From assembly GCA_946221065.1 (NCBI GenBank), contig CAMIIO010000009.1, positions 1 through 64,000 on the forward strand: a stretch of DNA of 64,000 nt, read 5' to 3'. The notes beneath the pieces are model-generated. The model was not told the DNA's origin, did not search any database, and saw nothing but the letters and a program-made list of their open reading frames with translations. A program made the translations under genes and the position numbers. Within the stretch, counting starts at the first letter, position 1. The number at the start of each line of letters is the position of its first letter. The stretch comes from an uncultured Rothia sp. (GTDB lineage Bacteria > Actinomycetota > Actinomycetes > Actinomycetales > Micrococcaceae). Shown here piece by piece: positions 18,706-27,188 of the stretch.

Positions 18706-19872
18706 ATGTACGATGCCGCGGTGCAAAATCTTATTGATGAGTTGGGTCGCCTACCGGGTGTGGGGCCTAAGTCTGCGCAGCGCATTGCTTTCTATATTCT
18801 GAACAGCGATAGCGCGGAAATGGAGAAGCTCACCAACGCCATCAATACGGTTAAGCGGACAGTGAGTTTCTGCGAGGTGTGTGGAAACGTTTCGGAGACT
18901 AAGCTGTGCGGTATTTGCCGTGATCCGCGGCGCAACCCTTCCGCGATTTGCGTGGTGGAAGAGTCTAAAGACGTGGTGGCGGTAGAACGCACCCGCGCGT
19001 TTAATGGTAGATATCATGTGTTGGGCGGAGCGATTAATCCGCTGGCCGGCTTGGGGCCGGATCAGTTACGGATTCGCGAGCTAGTGGCTCGGCTTTCCGA
19101 TGAGCGGATTCAAGAGATTATTTTGGCGATGGATCCAAATCTGGAGGGGGAAGCCACAGCCACGTATCTTTCCCGCTTGTTAGTGCCGTTGGAGATTCGG
19201 GTATCTCGCTTGGCTTCCGGGTTGCCGGTGGGTGGCGACCTTGAATACGCCGACGAGATTACCCTGGGGCGCGCGATGGAAGGGCGCCGGATTATCTCTG
19301 AGGGTACGCGCACCGAACCGAAGAATGCAGTGGCAGAGTTTGAGGAGGCGATTGCTGCTGAGGAACAGAAACAACCGCGAGAACCGGCAAACCCTGCTCC
19401 GGTGCGGTCGGCGCAGCGGTGGTCCGGGTCTATGTTCGAGGATATTACCGAGTCTGTACCGGAAAGTTCGATGGAGGGCTCACCGGGTAAACTCGTGCTG
19501 GAATCAGATGAACCTGCTTCTGATTCTTCCGACCAGGACGGCGTGCAGGGTAGCTTGAACGAATCCCTGCTTGAACAGGAACTAGAAAAGCAACAAGCGA
19601 AGCAGTCCACAGAGCATGAACCTCAGGAAATGCCCACGGACGCAACCTCCCAAAACCAGATTCCCGGCGATTCCGATTCTCTGACCGATTCCGTCTCTGC
19701 CGGGCACGACGTCGAGCCCACAGCCCAAGAGAACCAGGATGCTGAGGCGGAGCAGAAGCGTCGAGACGATTATGAAGAAAAACTTGCCGAACTGAATAAG
19801 ACCACGCTCCGCACACCCAAGCCGAATGTGCCGCCAATCCCCGGCGTCACTTACGTTAACCCGTGGACCTAA
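18706..19872 (+). CDS. recR: Recombination protein RecR with long acidic C-terminal tail
   Basis: Residues 1-200 form a standard RecR: helix-hairpin-helix LPGVGPKSAQRIAFY (about 16-30), C4 zinc finger with Cys56, Cys59, Cys68 and Cys71, and a Toprim domain with VVEESKD and MDPNLEGEATA. RecR acts with RecF/RecO to load RecA at gaps. Known RecR proteins are about 200 residues; this one is 388. The extra 185 residues are Glu/Ser/Gln-rich and predicted disordered, ending in PPIPGVTYVNPWT. Start ATG has AAGGAG upstream. It follows dnaX and precedes a DUF805 gene, probably in one operon. Confidence 0.93.
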   Translation: MYDAAVQNLIDELGRLPGVGPKSAQRIAFYILNSDSAEMEKLTNAINTVKRTVSFCEVCGNVSETKLCGICRDPRRNPSAICVVEESKDVVAVERTRAFNGRYHVLGGAINPLAGLGPDQLRIRELVARLSDERIQEIILAMDPNLEGEATATYLSRLLVPLEIRVSRLASGLPVGGDLEYADEITLGRAMEGRRIISEGTRTEPKNAVAEFEEAIAAEEQKQPREPANPAPVRSAQRWSGSMFEDITESVPESSMEGSPGKLVLESDEPASDSSDQDGVQGSLNESLLEQELEKQQAKQSTEHEPQEMPTDATSQNQIPGDSDSLTDSVSAGHDVEPTAQENQDAEAEQKRRDDYEEKLAELNKTTLRTPKPNVPPIPGVTYVNPWT

Positions 19873-19904
19873 CCCGGTCTACATAACCTATGCAAGGAGG
19901 AATC

Positions 19905-20360
19905 ATGCAGATTCACGATAGTCGGCCAATCCCCGGTATTTCTCCCGTCGACGCCGTCAAACGAGCCGTGCGGAAGACTTTTGACTATTCAGGGCGGGCC
20001 TCTCGGAGCGAATACTGGTGGGTTGCCGCCGCGACATGTGGAGTTGCGGTGCCTTTAGTGGCGGCAGATATTTACCGTTTCACGAAGCGTCAAAAAGCCC
20101 TCACTGATCAGGGACACACTGCTGAAACCGCTTTGACTGACGGTGACCCCGCCCAGAAGAAAGTGGATAAATTTAAGTCTTCCCCGCTTACCTGGATTGT
20201 GTTAGGAGCATGCGAGGTGCCAATGACCAGCCTAAAGGTGCGGCGTCTGCACGACTCTAATATCTCCGGCTGGTGGCTTCCGTTATGCGATATTTCGCCG
20301 GTAAAGTACTACTTTTTCGCCCGTGACTCGCGCGCGGAGGGTAAGAGGTTTGACCGCTAA
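19905..20360 (+). CDS. DUF805-like membrane protein
   Basis: A 151-residue protein with the DUF805 hallmark FDYSGRASRSEYWWV near the N-terminus, a hydrophobic segment after it, and the second hallmark LKVRRLHDSNISGWWLPL toward the C-terminus. The family is membrane-embedded and of unknown function. ATG at 19905 is chosen over an upstream in-frame codon because AAGGAGG sits 4 nt before it. Only 32 bp separate it from recR. The hydrophilic loop between the membrane segments is longer than usual. Confidence 0.75.
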   Translation: MQIHDSRPIPGISPVDAVKRAVRKTFDYSGRASRSEYWWVAAATCGVAVPLVAADIYRFTKRQKALTDQGHTAETALTDGDPAQKKVDKFKSSPLTWIVLGACEVPMTSLKVRRLHDSNISGWWLPLCDISPVKYYFFARDSRAEGKRFDR

Positions 20361-20403
20361 CTCGGCATGTATATTCTGCGTTATAGCGCGCAGGTTGCCA
20401 GTA

Positions 20404-20475
20404 AGTGATGGTGTGCGCTAGCGATGTTTGTGGTGAGATAACAGACCACAAACATCGCTTACAGACACCATCACT
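20404..20475. repeat. 72-bp palindromic repeat, copy 1
   Basis: Two-tier hairpin: outer arms agtgatggtgt/acaccatcact (11 bp), an unpaired 5-nt step, inner arms agcgatgtttgtggt/accacaaacatcgct (15 bp) and a 10-nt loop gagataacag. It differs from copy 3 at 2 of 72 positions. It provides the stop codon of the minus-strand gene at 20471. Confidence 0.9.
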
Positions 20476-21392
20476 CAGTCTCTTTGAGTGAACAAATGCC
20501 CGCTAGCTTCAACCGAAAACGCAATTGTTCCGGATAGTTCATCATTTCATTCCAGTCTGTGCGAATGACCTTCCATCCCATACACTCCAAATCACGTTGT
20601 CGGAAATGCTCCTTTCGCACCACGTCCTCTGGCTTACCATATTGCCCGGAGTACTTGATTCTGCCGTCCACCTCCAAAATCACTCTTTCCTCAGCCCACA
20701 CAAAATCTGGGCGATACTTTCGATAGCCCACAAATAGTTCCTTCTGCTGAGCAGGCAATTTCAGATTCCATTCGTGTAATAAATCCCAGGCAATACTTTC
20801 CGCAGCAGACTCGCAGTGCAAAGCTCATACGGGTAGCGATTTTTCTTGCGCGAGCAGCCCCATAAAAACGCTGGACGGCTAACTCGCTCTGAAGTTCTTC
20901 ATAGCTCACCAATTGTCGGTGCAAAAAGTCGTTAACAATGCATAAGGCATCGCTCCGCGGCAACGTCAACGCACAATCCACCGCAACTTGAAGTGGATTG
21001 AGTACAGCAAACCCCTGGTGAATAATCGCTTGGGTACATTCCGCTGCACGGTTGGCATGGATCTGCACGCCCGCGCGGCTATATCGGTGTTTGTTAGGAG
21101 AAGCCAAATGAACCTTGTGCGGCAAAGAAAGCATGGGAGCTCCTAGCCAAAACGCCGCAGAATGATGAGTGAGATAGGGGTTAGCAGTGCTTTTGAGAAC
21201 AGCCAGATGTTCGATAAAACGACGTTCGCGCTCCCCTAGGTTTTGGCAGAACTCCGCGTCGACGTACACGCCACGTTCTAGTTTTTCTAAGGTGCCGTTG
21301 CGAAGCCGAGCTCTAATGGAGAACTCGCTGATTCCCTGTGCCTTGAGTTCGGCGGCGGTGTGGACGTGTTGATGAAGTATATGATTTTGCAT
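20471..21392 (-). pseudogene. AbiEi-like/DUF559 protein, single frameshift
   Basis: Minus-strand gene split by one extra base in the AAA run at 20820-20822. The upstream part (from ATG 21392) has an AbiEi-antitoxin-like winged helix (AAELKAQGISEFSIRARLRNGTLEKLERGVY) and central LTHHSAAFWLGAP region. The downstream part is a DUF559/Vsr-like nuclease domain: YRPDFVWAEERVILEVDGRIKY, RQRDLECMGWKVIRTDW. Corrected, the protein would be about 306 residues, the usual length for this actinobacterial family, related to abortive-infection antitoxins. Its stop lies in palindrome copy 1 and copy 2 lies 76 bp before its start. Real decay or a sequencing error are both possible. Confidence 0.7.
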
Positions 21393-21467
21393 GTTTCTAC
21401 CGTGCCGGTACGGCAAGGAAATGACCAGAAAAATTTTTTGACCCCTGTGGATAACTTGAATGAGCCG

Positions 21468-21539
21468 AGTGATGGTATGTGTAAGCGATGTTTGTGGTCT
21501 GGTATCTCACCACAAACATCGCTTACGCACACCATCACT
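21468..21539. repeat. 72-bp palindromic repeat, copy 2 (inverted)
   Basis: Same element in reverse orientation: its loop ctggtatctc is the complement of the copy 3 loop. Arms agtgatggt and aagcgatgtttgtggt pair with their complements at the right. It lies in the divergent gap between the AbiEi-like gene and the DUF2087 gene. Confidence 0.9.
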
Positions 21540-21727
21540 CGACTTCTCCCCTCGTCTGCAAATTTTTGTTACGATAGTTCCCGACGGCGCACCCACCGCC
21601 GAACGTCGCCACCGGCACCCTAGCACCCGGTAGTGGACGTGAAGGGAATGATGTTCTCGGGTTGTTTATGATGTTTTTCCGACGGAAACCGTGCAGGCTA
21701 GGGCTGTAAGGAAAGTCGACGGAACTC

Positions 21728-22243
21728 ATGACTGCTCAAGCAAATTTTAAAGCTCTCATTCGCGCCCGGATGCAAGAAACCGGGCAGAACTATACCTCCG
21801 CGAGAGCCGCTATCATCGCGGAGCGGGACACCCAGTTTGTCGCACGTAAAGAACGAGCCAAAGCCGAACACCTTACTATAGTGAAACGTTTCTTTGACGG
21901 GCACACGATGCGCACCTGGCCTTCCAAACGGAGAAGCAGAGCGCACCTCCTCCTTTTCCTGGTGAATTTCTTTGAACCGGGAAGAACATACTCGGAGCAG
22001 GAGATTAACGAGATTCTGGACTCCTTGTGGAGCGATTTTGCGTTTTTGCGCAGGGAGCTGGTGGAGTACGGATATCTAGAACGTGATAACACCGGCTCAT
22101 ATTGGCTAGCTTCGGAACTGAATAGTCGAGTAGGCACGATATTGCACAGCGAAGCCCCGGACTGGGAGGAACTGTGGCTACCGGATTACCTGGCCGGGCA
22201 GGCTGAAAAGATTAACAACCTCCTCAGTGATGGTGTGTGCTAG
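21728..22243 (+). CDS. DUF2087 domain protein
   Basis: A 171-residue cytosolic protein. After an N-terminal helical segment, residues about 50-130 carry DUF2087: TIVKRFFDGHTMRTWPSKRRSRAHLLLFLVNFFEPGRTYSEQEINEIL, then the helical DFAFLRRELVEYGYLERDNTGSYWLA wing, a winged-helix-like unit often linked to ArsR or TetR regulators. Its last codons (S-D-G-V-C-stop) are encoded by palindrome copy 3, so the native C-terminus may have been replaced. Role unknown; a DNA-binding regulator is possible. Confidence 0.7.
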   Translation: MTAQANFKALIRARMQETGQNYTSARAAIIAERDTQFVARKERAKAEHLTIVKRFFDGHTMRTWPSKRRSRAHLLLFLVNFFEPGRTYSEQEINEILDSLWSDFAFLRRELVEYGYLERDNTGSYWLASELNSRVGTILHSEAPDWEELWLPDYLAGQAEKINNLLSDGVC

Positions 22244-22297
22244 CGATGTTTGTGGTGAGATACCAGACCACAAACATCGCTTACAGACACCATCACT
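22226..22297. repeat. 72-bp palindromic repeat, copy 3
   Basis: Same two-tier hairpin as copy 1 with loop gagataccag. The last five sense codons and the TAG stop of the DUF2087 gene lie within its left arm. It ends 123 bp before lysC and may terminate transcription between the two genes. Confidence 0.9.
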
Positions 22298-22419
22298 TCA
22301 CGCCGGAGCCTCCTCCCCCTTACCACAACGTGAAATAGAATCGACCGTCCCAGGCTCGTCCCGTACTATGAGATAAAACCGGTGCCTGCCGGTTCCTCAA
22401 CTACTTACTGGAGTTTTCA

Positions 22420-23718
22420 ATGAGCCTGATTGTCCAAAAGTTCGGTGGGTCATCCGTGGCTGATGCCGAGGGCATTAAGCGCGTTGCTCGCCGCATAGCG
22501 GACACCCGCACAGCGGGCAACCAGGTGGTTGTGGTGGTATCCGCCATGGGCGACACCACCGATGAGCTGCTTGATCTTGCCGCTGAGGTCACCACTAAAC
22601 CCGCCGCGTCCCGAGAAATGGATATGCTACTCACCGCCGGTGAACGTATCTCCATGGCGGCACTTGCTATGGCGGTGAACGACATCGACGGCGTCACCGC
22701 AAAATCTTTCACCGGCTCCCAAGCGGGCATGATTACCGACGGTACGCACGGTTCCGCTCGCCTGGTTGAAGTAAATCCGGAGCGTATTCGTGAGGCAATC
22801 GACGCCGGGGATATTGCTATTGTTGCAGGTTTTCAGGGTATGAACCGGCAGACTCGGGACATCACTACGTTAGGCCGTGGCGGTTCCGATACTACCGCTG
22901 TGGCGTTGGCTGCGGCGTTGGGCGCGGATGTGTGCGAGATTTATTCGGATGTGGACGGCGTGTTCAGTGCCGATCCGCGCGTAGTTTCTACCGCCCGTAA
23001 ACTTGACACCATCACTAGCGAGGAGATGCTGGAGATGGCGACTAATGGCTCAAAGATTTTGCATTTGCGTAGCGTGGAGTATGCTCGCAGGTTTAATTTG
23101 AAGTTGCATGTGCGTTCGTCGTTTTCGCAGCTTGAAGGTACTCTGGTGATTCCCGATCATACCGAGGAATTTACGCCCAAATATTTGAAGGAGATCCCCT
23201 TGGAACAGCCCCTTATTTCCGGTGTGGCGCATGATCGTACTCAGGCTAAAGTAACCGTGGTGGGTGTGCGCGATGTGCCCGGTTCTGCCGCTAAGGTTTT
23301 TGGTCTGCTCAATGAGGCGAACGTTAACCTGGACATGATTGTGCAGAACGTCCCTACTGACCGCGAGAACGTTACCGACATTACTTTTACTCTGCCGCAG
23401 GATCAGGGCGATAAGGCTGTTGCCGCGCTGTCGCTGGCTCAGGACGAGCTGGGTTTTGAGGAGATTAAGTACACCGATGAGATCGGTAAACTCTCCCTGG
23501 TGGGTGCGGGTATGAAGGCTAATCCCGGTGTCTCTTTCAAGTTTTTTGAGGCGTTGAATGAGGCCGGGGTGAATATTCAGATGATTTCTACTTCGGAGAT
23601 CCGTATTTCGGTGATTACCGAGCTGGAGAAGTTGGATGACGCCGTGCGCGCGGTTCATTCGGCGTTTGGTTTGGATACCGAAGGTGAGGCTACGGTATAC
23701 GGCGGTACGGGTCGTTAG
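22420..23718 (+). CDS. lysC: Aspartate kinase
   Basis: A 432-residue aspartokinase catalysing the first step of lysine/threonine/methionine and diaminopimelate synthesis. The N-terminus has KFGGSSVAD, the catalytic core shows TTLGRGGSDTTA and EIYSDVDGVFSADPR, and the C-terminal third has two ACT domains (starting near VAHDRTQAKVTVVGV and near LSLVGAGMKANPGV) for feedback control by lysine and threonine. CTGGAG lies 7 nt before the ATG; a TAGAAT box near 22340 is a possible -10 element. In many actinobacteria asd follows directly; here it does not. Confidence 0.95.
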   Translation: MSLIVQKFGGSSVADAEGIKRVARRIADTRTAGNQVVVVVSAMGDTTDELLDLAAEVTTKPAASREMDMLLTAGERISMAALAMAVNDIDGVTAKSFTGSQAGMITDGTHGSARLVEVNPERIREAIDAGDIAIVAGFQGMNRQTRDITTLGRGGSDTTAVALAAALGADVCEIYSDVDGVFSADPRVVSTARKLDTITSEEMLEMATNGSKILHLRSVEYARRFNLKLHVRSSFSQLEGTLVIPDHTEEFTPKYLKEIPLEQPLISGVAHDRTQAKVTVVGVRDVPGSAAKVFGLLNEANVNLDMIVQNVPTDRENVTDITFTLPQDQGDKAVAALSLAQDELGFEEIKYTDEIGKLSLVGAGMKANPGVSFKFFEALNEAGVNIQMISTSEIRISVITELEKLDDAVRAVHSAFGLDTEGEATVYGGTGR

Positions 23719-23872
23719 GTTCTAGTTTCTTCCCTCTTTGAGGATGACGCGCGGGCGCGCTGTGCTGGATTTCTGGTGCGTGTGCCCGCGTGTTGTGTTG
23801 TGGTGAGGTTGGTCTAGCTCTGTCTAAATCGCTGAGTGAATCGAACGGTTGGGTTCTCTAGAATGGGAGGTT

Positions 23873-24832
23873 ATGAACATTTTTTCTGCTTCTTCTCCTA
23901 CTCTTTCCGCGCCGGCTTCCAAGTGGCGGGTGTTGGAGCGCACCGAGTGGGAGCCGCTGGCGGTAGCTCATGAACAGCGTGCGGGACGGTTTGCGGATCC
24001 GTTTGTGCAGCGCCGTCATCGGGGGCAGAAACACCCGGTAGAAGATTTTTTGTTCACCTATTACACGCTAAAGCCGGCGCAGTTTAAGCGCTGGCATCCG
24101 GGTGCCGGAGTGATACTCTTGGACGCCGCGGAGTTTGTGGAACGGAAGTTTTATCGGGTGGCTTCACGGGCTGAGCTGGTGGCTGTGGGGATTGATGACG
24201 CGCGAGCGGAAAAGGTAGCGGGGGCAGGGTCTGCGGCGGTGGTTGATGTTCCGTTGTTTTTAGAGAAGCGTGGCGTTGCCGTTGATTTTACGCGCGAGAT
24301 TCTGGGTAATACCGCGGTGAAGCAACCGTATTTTGGGTGTTTTGGGATGCATGAGTGGGCGATGGCGTATAAGTCTGAGGAGAATAATATCCGCCACGAC
24401 TATTTACAGCTCCGCTTGGGCGCAGATGGCACGGATGCGGTGGTGGAGAGTAACCGGATTCGGTGTTCGCATTTTGATGCGTTTCGCTTTTTTATGCCTC
24501 AGGCGGTGGGTAGAAACGAACTGCAGCCCACCCGGCAGGGCCAGCGGATGTTGGAGCAACCGGCGTGTTTGCACGCAAATATGGATGTGTATAAGTGGGC
24601 GTATAAGTTGCTTCCGCTGGTGGATTCAGGTTTGCTGATGGACGCTTTTGAGTTGGCGTGGGAGATTCGTGAGCTGGATATGCGGGCGGCTCCTTATGAC
24701 TTGGTGGAGTGGGGGTATGAGCCGATTGCGGTGGAGACTCCGGAGGGGAAGGCGGAGTATGTGCGCCTGCAACGGGGTTTTTCGGAGCGTTCGGTGGCAC
24801 TGCGCAAGCGTCTGCTGGAGGTTATTTCCTAG
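23873..24832 (+). CDS. Actinobacterial protein commonly labelled 3-methyladenine DNA glycosylase
   Basis: A 319-residue cytosolic protein. The HPVEDFLFTYYTLKPAQFKRWHPG segment (about residues 58-82), the FGCFGMHEWAMAYKS motif near 155 and HFDAFRFFMPQA are hallmarks of an actinobacterial family that is annotated as 3-methyladenine DNA glycosylase, although I see no clear similarity to characterised glycosylases such as AlkA or Tag. ATG at 23873 is preferred because GGGAGG lies a few bases upstream. Stands alone after lysC. Function should be treated as unproven. Confidence 0.65.
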   Translation: MNIFSASSPTLSAPASKWRVLERTEWEPLAVAHEQRAGRFADPFVQRRHRGQKHPVEDFLFTYYTLKPAQFKRWHPGAGVILLDAAEFVERKFYRVASRAELVAVGIDDARAEKVAGAGSAAVVDVPLFLEKRGVAVDFTREILGNTAVKQPYFGCFGMHEWAMAYKSEENNIRHDYLQLRLGADGTDAVVESNRIRCSHFDAFRFFMPQAVGRNELQPTRQGQRMLEQPACLHANMDVYKWAYKLLPLVDSGLLMDAFELAWEIRELDMRAAPYDLVEWGYEPIAVETPEGKAEYVRLQRGFSERSVALRKRLLEVIS

Positions 24833-24950
24833 CCATAACACGCATTAACACGGCGACAGTCCCTATCGCCCAACCCTGCCGTCCTGTCCCGCGAATATTG
24901 ACGCCGCGCTGTGGAAGAGAACCTGCCATGAGCAGGTGAACCCGGCCCGG

Positions 24951-25580
24951 CTAATACACCGCTACGCGCGTGCTTTTGCGACGTTTGCGAGCGCGCATTA
25001 CCCAGAATATTGCCCAGATGAGTAGCACGATAAAGATCAGTACCAGTATGGGCAGGAAGAGTGCTATCACCACGAGTAGTACGGAGGTGGCGTCTTCGGT
25101 GGCTGAGACTACGGGTGCGCCGAGTCCTGCGGAGAAGGTGTTGATAATGGGGCGCGATCCTGCCTTGACTAAGTGAACGATAAGCGCAATTACGATGCCT
25201 AGAACGATGGCTACCCATTGCCCGGATTGGGCGTAGGCTGCGGGATCGGTAACGGTGTCGGTCCCGCCTACCTGCACGCCGGCGATGTTGGAGACGGCAC
25301 TGGAGCCAAAGACGATGCCGCCGGAGGTGGGGCGCACGATGGTTTGGATCATGTCGTTGACGGAGTCTACGGCGGGGATTTTATCCGCAACAATTTCCAG
25401 GGCGAGGAGCACTCCTAGGATAAGCAGTACCCAGCCGTCAGAGAGCCAGGCGAAGCCGGGTCCCAGGTCTATTACGGAGGTGTAGCGATTTAGAACGCCC
25501 ACGGCGAGCAGTGGGATGTACGCGTTAAGGCCTGCGGATGCGGCGAGCCCGGTTCCTGTCAGAAAGTCCATGTTCTTCAT
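24951..25580 (-). CDS. DUF4126 membrane protein
   Basis: About 209 residues with five to six hydrophobic helices. LTGTGLAASAGLNAYIPLLAVGVLNRYT, ADKIPAVDSVNDMIQTIVRPTSGGIVFGS and the late VVSATEDATSVLLVVIALFLPILVL segment match DUF4126. Start is either ATG 25580 or 25571; neither has a strong ribosome site. A longer open frame upstream overlaps the divergent HTH gene and is rejected. Function unknown. Confidence 0.75.
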   Translation of the reverse strand: MKNMDFLTGTGLAASAGLNAYIPLLAVGVLNRYTSVIDLGPGFAWLSDGWVLLILGVLLALEIVADKIPAVDSVNDMIQTIVRPTSGGIVFGSSAVSNIAGVQVGGTDTVTDPAAYAQSGQWVAIVLGIVIALIVHLVKAGSRPIINTFSAGLGAPVVSATEDATSVLLVVIALFLPILVLIFIVLLIWAIFWVMRARKRRKSTRVAVY

Positions 25581-25658
25581 CTTAGGAGAGATTCGCCCGT
25601 GGCTGGTCAAGGGCGCTGGGTAGACTGGGGAAAAAGCGGTTCCGTGAGTGGAGGAATG

Positions 25659-25898
25659 ATGAGCGAGCACGAGTCGATGCCCCTTGGCGAGGTTGCCGAG
25701 TATTTGGGTGTCTCGGATTTGACGGTGCAGTCTTGGGCGGAGGAGGGTGGTTTGGTGCGAACCGCTGAGAATCCGTTTCGGTTTACGCGCGAGTCGGTGG
25801 AGGCACTCAAGGCTCAGTTGACCGAGCGGAAGCTGCATTCTTTTGATTTGCTCCACCGTTTCAACGCACCGGTGGCTGACGGGGACGATTCGCTGTGA
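25659..25898 (+). CDS. Small MerR/excisionase-type HTH protein
   Basis: A 79-residue protein: MPLGEVAEYLGVSDLTVQSWAEEGGLVRTAENPFRFTRESVEALK is a complete winged helix-turn-helix of the MerR/helix_turn_helix_17 type. GGAGGA stands just upstream; ATG 25659 gives better spacing than ATG 25656. Its TGA stop overlaps the GTG start of the ROK kinase gene (GTGA), so the two are translationally coupled and it may regulate that kinase (inference). Confidence 0.7.
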   Translation: MSEHESMPLGEVAEYLGVSDLTVQSWAEEGGLVRTAENPFRFTRESVEALKAQLTERKLHSFDLLHRFNAPVADGDDSL

Positions 25899-26836
25899 GG
25901 GTAGCGGTTGCCGTGGATTTGGGTGCTACCAAGATTGCCTTTGCCCTGGTGAGCGAGTCGGGACAGGTTCTGGAACGCGCACGTGTTGCCACGCAGTCCG
26001 ACGACGGCGGGGCGCGGGTTGCTGAGCGAGTGGCGGAGGAGTCCGCCCGGCTGATAGATCGGGCACGCGGGCAGGGGTTGGAGGTTGCCGGGGTGGGTAT
26101 TGGTTCTGCCGGGGTGATTTCTCCCGAGGGCACGGTGCTCAATGCCGCTAATGCGATGAAGGATTGGTCCGGGACGCCGCTGGGCGCTATCGTTGCCGAA
26201 CGCACTGGGGTGCGGTGCGGCGTCGTCAATGATTGCCACGCGCACGCGATGGGTGAGGGTTGGCTGGGTTCGACGGCGCACGCCGAAACCTCTCTGCTGG
26301 TTGCTGTGGGAACCGGTGTGGGCGGCGGGTATGTGCAGAACGGAAAGGTGTTGCAGGGTGCTTGCGGTGTGGCTGGGCATGTGGGGCATTTTTCTTCGCT
26401 GTTTGCCGCGGGGTTGGATTGCCCGTGTGGTGGGGTTGAGCATGTGGAGGCGGTGGCTGCTGGGCCGGGGATAGTCAGGGCGTTTCACCGTGCCGGCGGT
26501 AGTAGTCAGGTTGCCGATGTGCAGGGTGTTGCCGAGTGTGCCGCCGGAGGTGATACCGCCGCGATTCAGGCAATTGAGTTGGGTGCGCGGGCGCTCGGAG
26601 TGGCGTTGGCTGATTTAGCTAATATTCTAAATCCGCACGCGATAGTGCTTGCCGGCGGCGTGGTGAATCTGGGTGAGCGCTGGCTGAGTACCGTGCGCGA
26701 GGAGTTTATCGCGCGGGCTCTTGCCGAATGCCGCAGTACCCCGATTACGCTTGCCGCCCTGGGGCAAGACGCTCCCCTGTTCGGTGCCGCACGATGGATT
26801 TTACGCCCCGATGACTCTTCGCTAGATCCCCGCTAA
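25895..26836 (+). CDS. ROK-family sugar kinase
   Basis: A 313-residue ROK protein, probably a glucokinase or N-acetylhexosamine kinase. Seen are the ATP phosphate-binding VDLGATKIAFAL at the N-terminus, VVNDCHAHAMGE with the catalytic Asp, VGTGVGGGYV, and the metal-binding histidine in GVAGHVGHFSS. The zinc motif reads CPCGGVEHVEA, so the third cysteine of the usual CxCGxxGCxE is replaced by His, a variant that may still bind metal. GTG start overlaps the HTH gene stop. No DNA-binding domain is attached, so it is a kinase rather than a NagC/XylR repressor. Confidence 0.85.
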   Translation: MRVAVAVDLGATKIAFALVSESGQVLERARVATQSDDGGARVAERVAEESARLIDRARGQGLEVAGVGIGSAGVISPEGTVLNAANAMKDWSGTPLGAIVAERTGVRCGVVNDCHAHAMGEGWLGSTAHAETSLLVAVGTGVGGGYVQNGKVLQGACGVAGHVGHFSSLFAAGLDCPCGGVEHVEAVAAGPGIVRAFHRAGGSSQVADVQGVAECAAGGDTAAIQAIELGARALGVALADLANILNPHAIVLAGGVVNLGERWLSTVREEFIARALAECRSTPITLAALGQDAPLFGAARWILRPDDSSLDPR

Positions 26837-26881
26837 AATGTGCCGTTCAACAACATTAGTTTCCCGCGTGCGTTCGTGAGA

Positions 26882-26887
26882 TAGAAT
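26882..26887 (+). promoter_or_regulatory. Possible -10 box upstream of purS
   Basis: TAGAAT, 47 bp before the purS start codon and 45 bp after the ROK kinase stop, with a weak TTTCCC at -35 spacing (16 bp). An identical TAGAAT precedes lysC. Suggestive only. Confidence 0.3.
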
Positions 26888-26934
26888 CAAAACGGCTCAC
26901 ATGTAGTTTCTGCACACCAAGGAGTGCCTGCCAA

Positions 26935-27186
26935 ATGGCCCGTATTGTAGTTGATGTAATGCTCAAGCCCGAGATTCTTGACCCTCAGGGCAAGGCAATC
27001 GCCAATGAGCTTCCCCGTATCGGTTTGAATAACTTTACCGATGTCCGTCAGGGCAAGCGTTTTGAGCTCACTGTTGAAGGCGAAGTCACCGACGCCCTGC
27101 TTGAAGAAGCACGCAAGGCGGCAGAAGAGCTGCTGTCTAACCCGGTGATTGAAGATATCGTCAACGTTTCTGCTCTGGAGGACTAA
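26935..27186 (+). CDS. purS: Phosphoribosylformylglycinamidine synthase subunit PurS
   Basis: An 83-residue subunit of the three-part FGAM synthase that converts FGAR to FGAM in purine synthesis. It starts ARIVVDVMLKPEILDPQGKAI and contains the NFTDVRQGKRFEL pattern characteristic of PurS. AAGGAG lies about 9 nt upstream. purQ begins 2 bp after its stop and purL follows, so the cluster is one operon whose proteins form a PurL-PurQ-PurS complex. Confidence 0.95.
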   Translation: MARIVVDVMLKPEILDPQGKAIANELPRIGLNNFTDVRQGKRFELTVEGEVTDALLEEARKAAEELLSNPVIEDIVNVSALED

Positions 27187-27188
27187 GT

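Noticed and set aside
20404..22297. Integron attC sites as an explanation for the palindrome-flanked genes
   Set aside because: No integron integrase, no attC core sites (GTTRRRY), and the perfect symmetry and presence of an inverted copy do not fit attC.
23719..23872. asd expected downstream of lysC
   Set aside because: The next gene is not an aspartate-semialdehyde dehydrogenase; asd must be elsewhere.
24951..25856. 301-codon version of the DUF4126 gene
   Set aside because: The extra N-terminal region overlaps the divergent HTH gene and has no membrane or family character; the shorter start is used.
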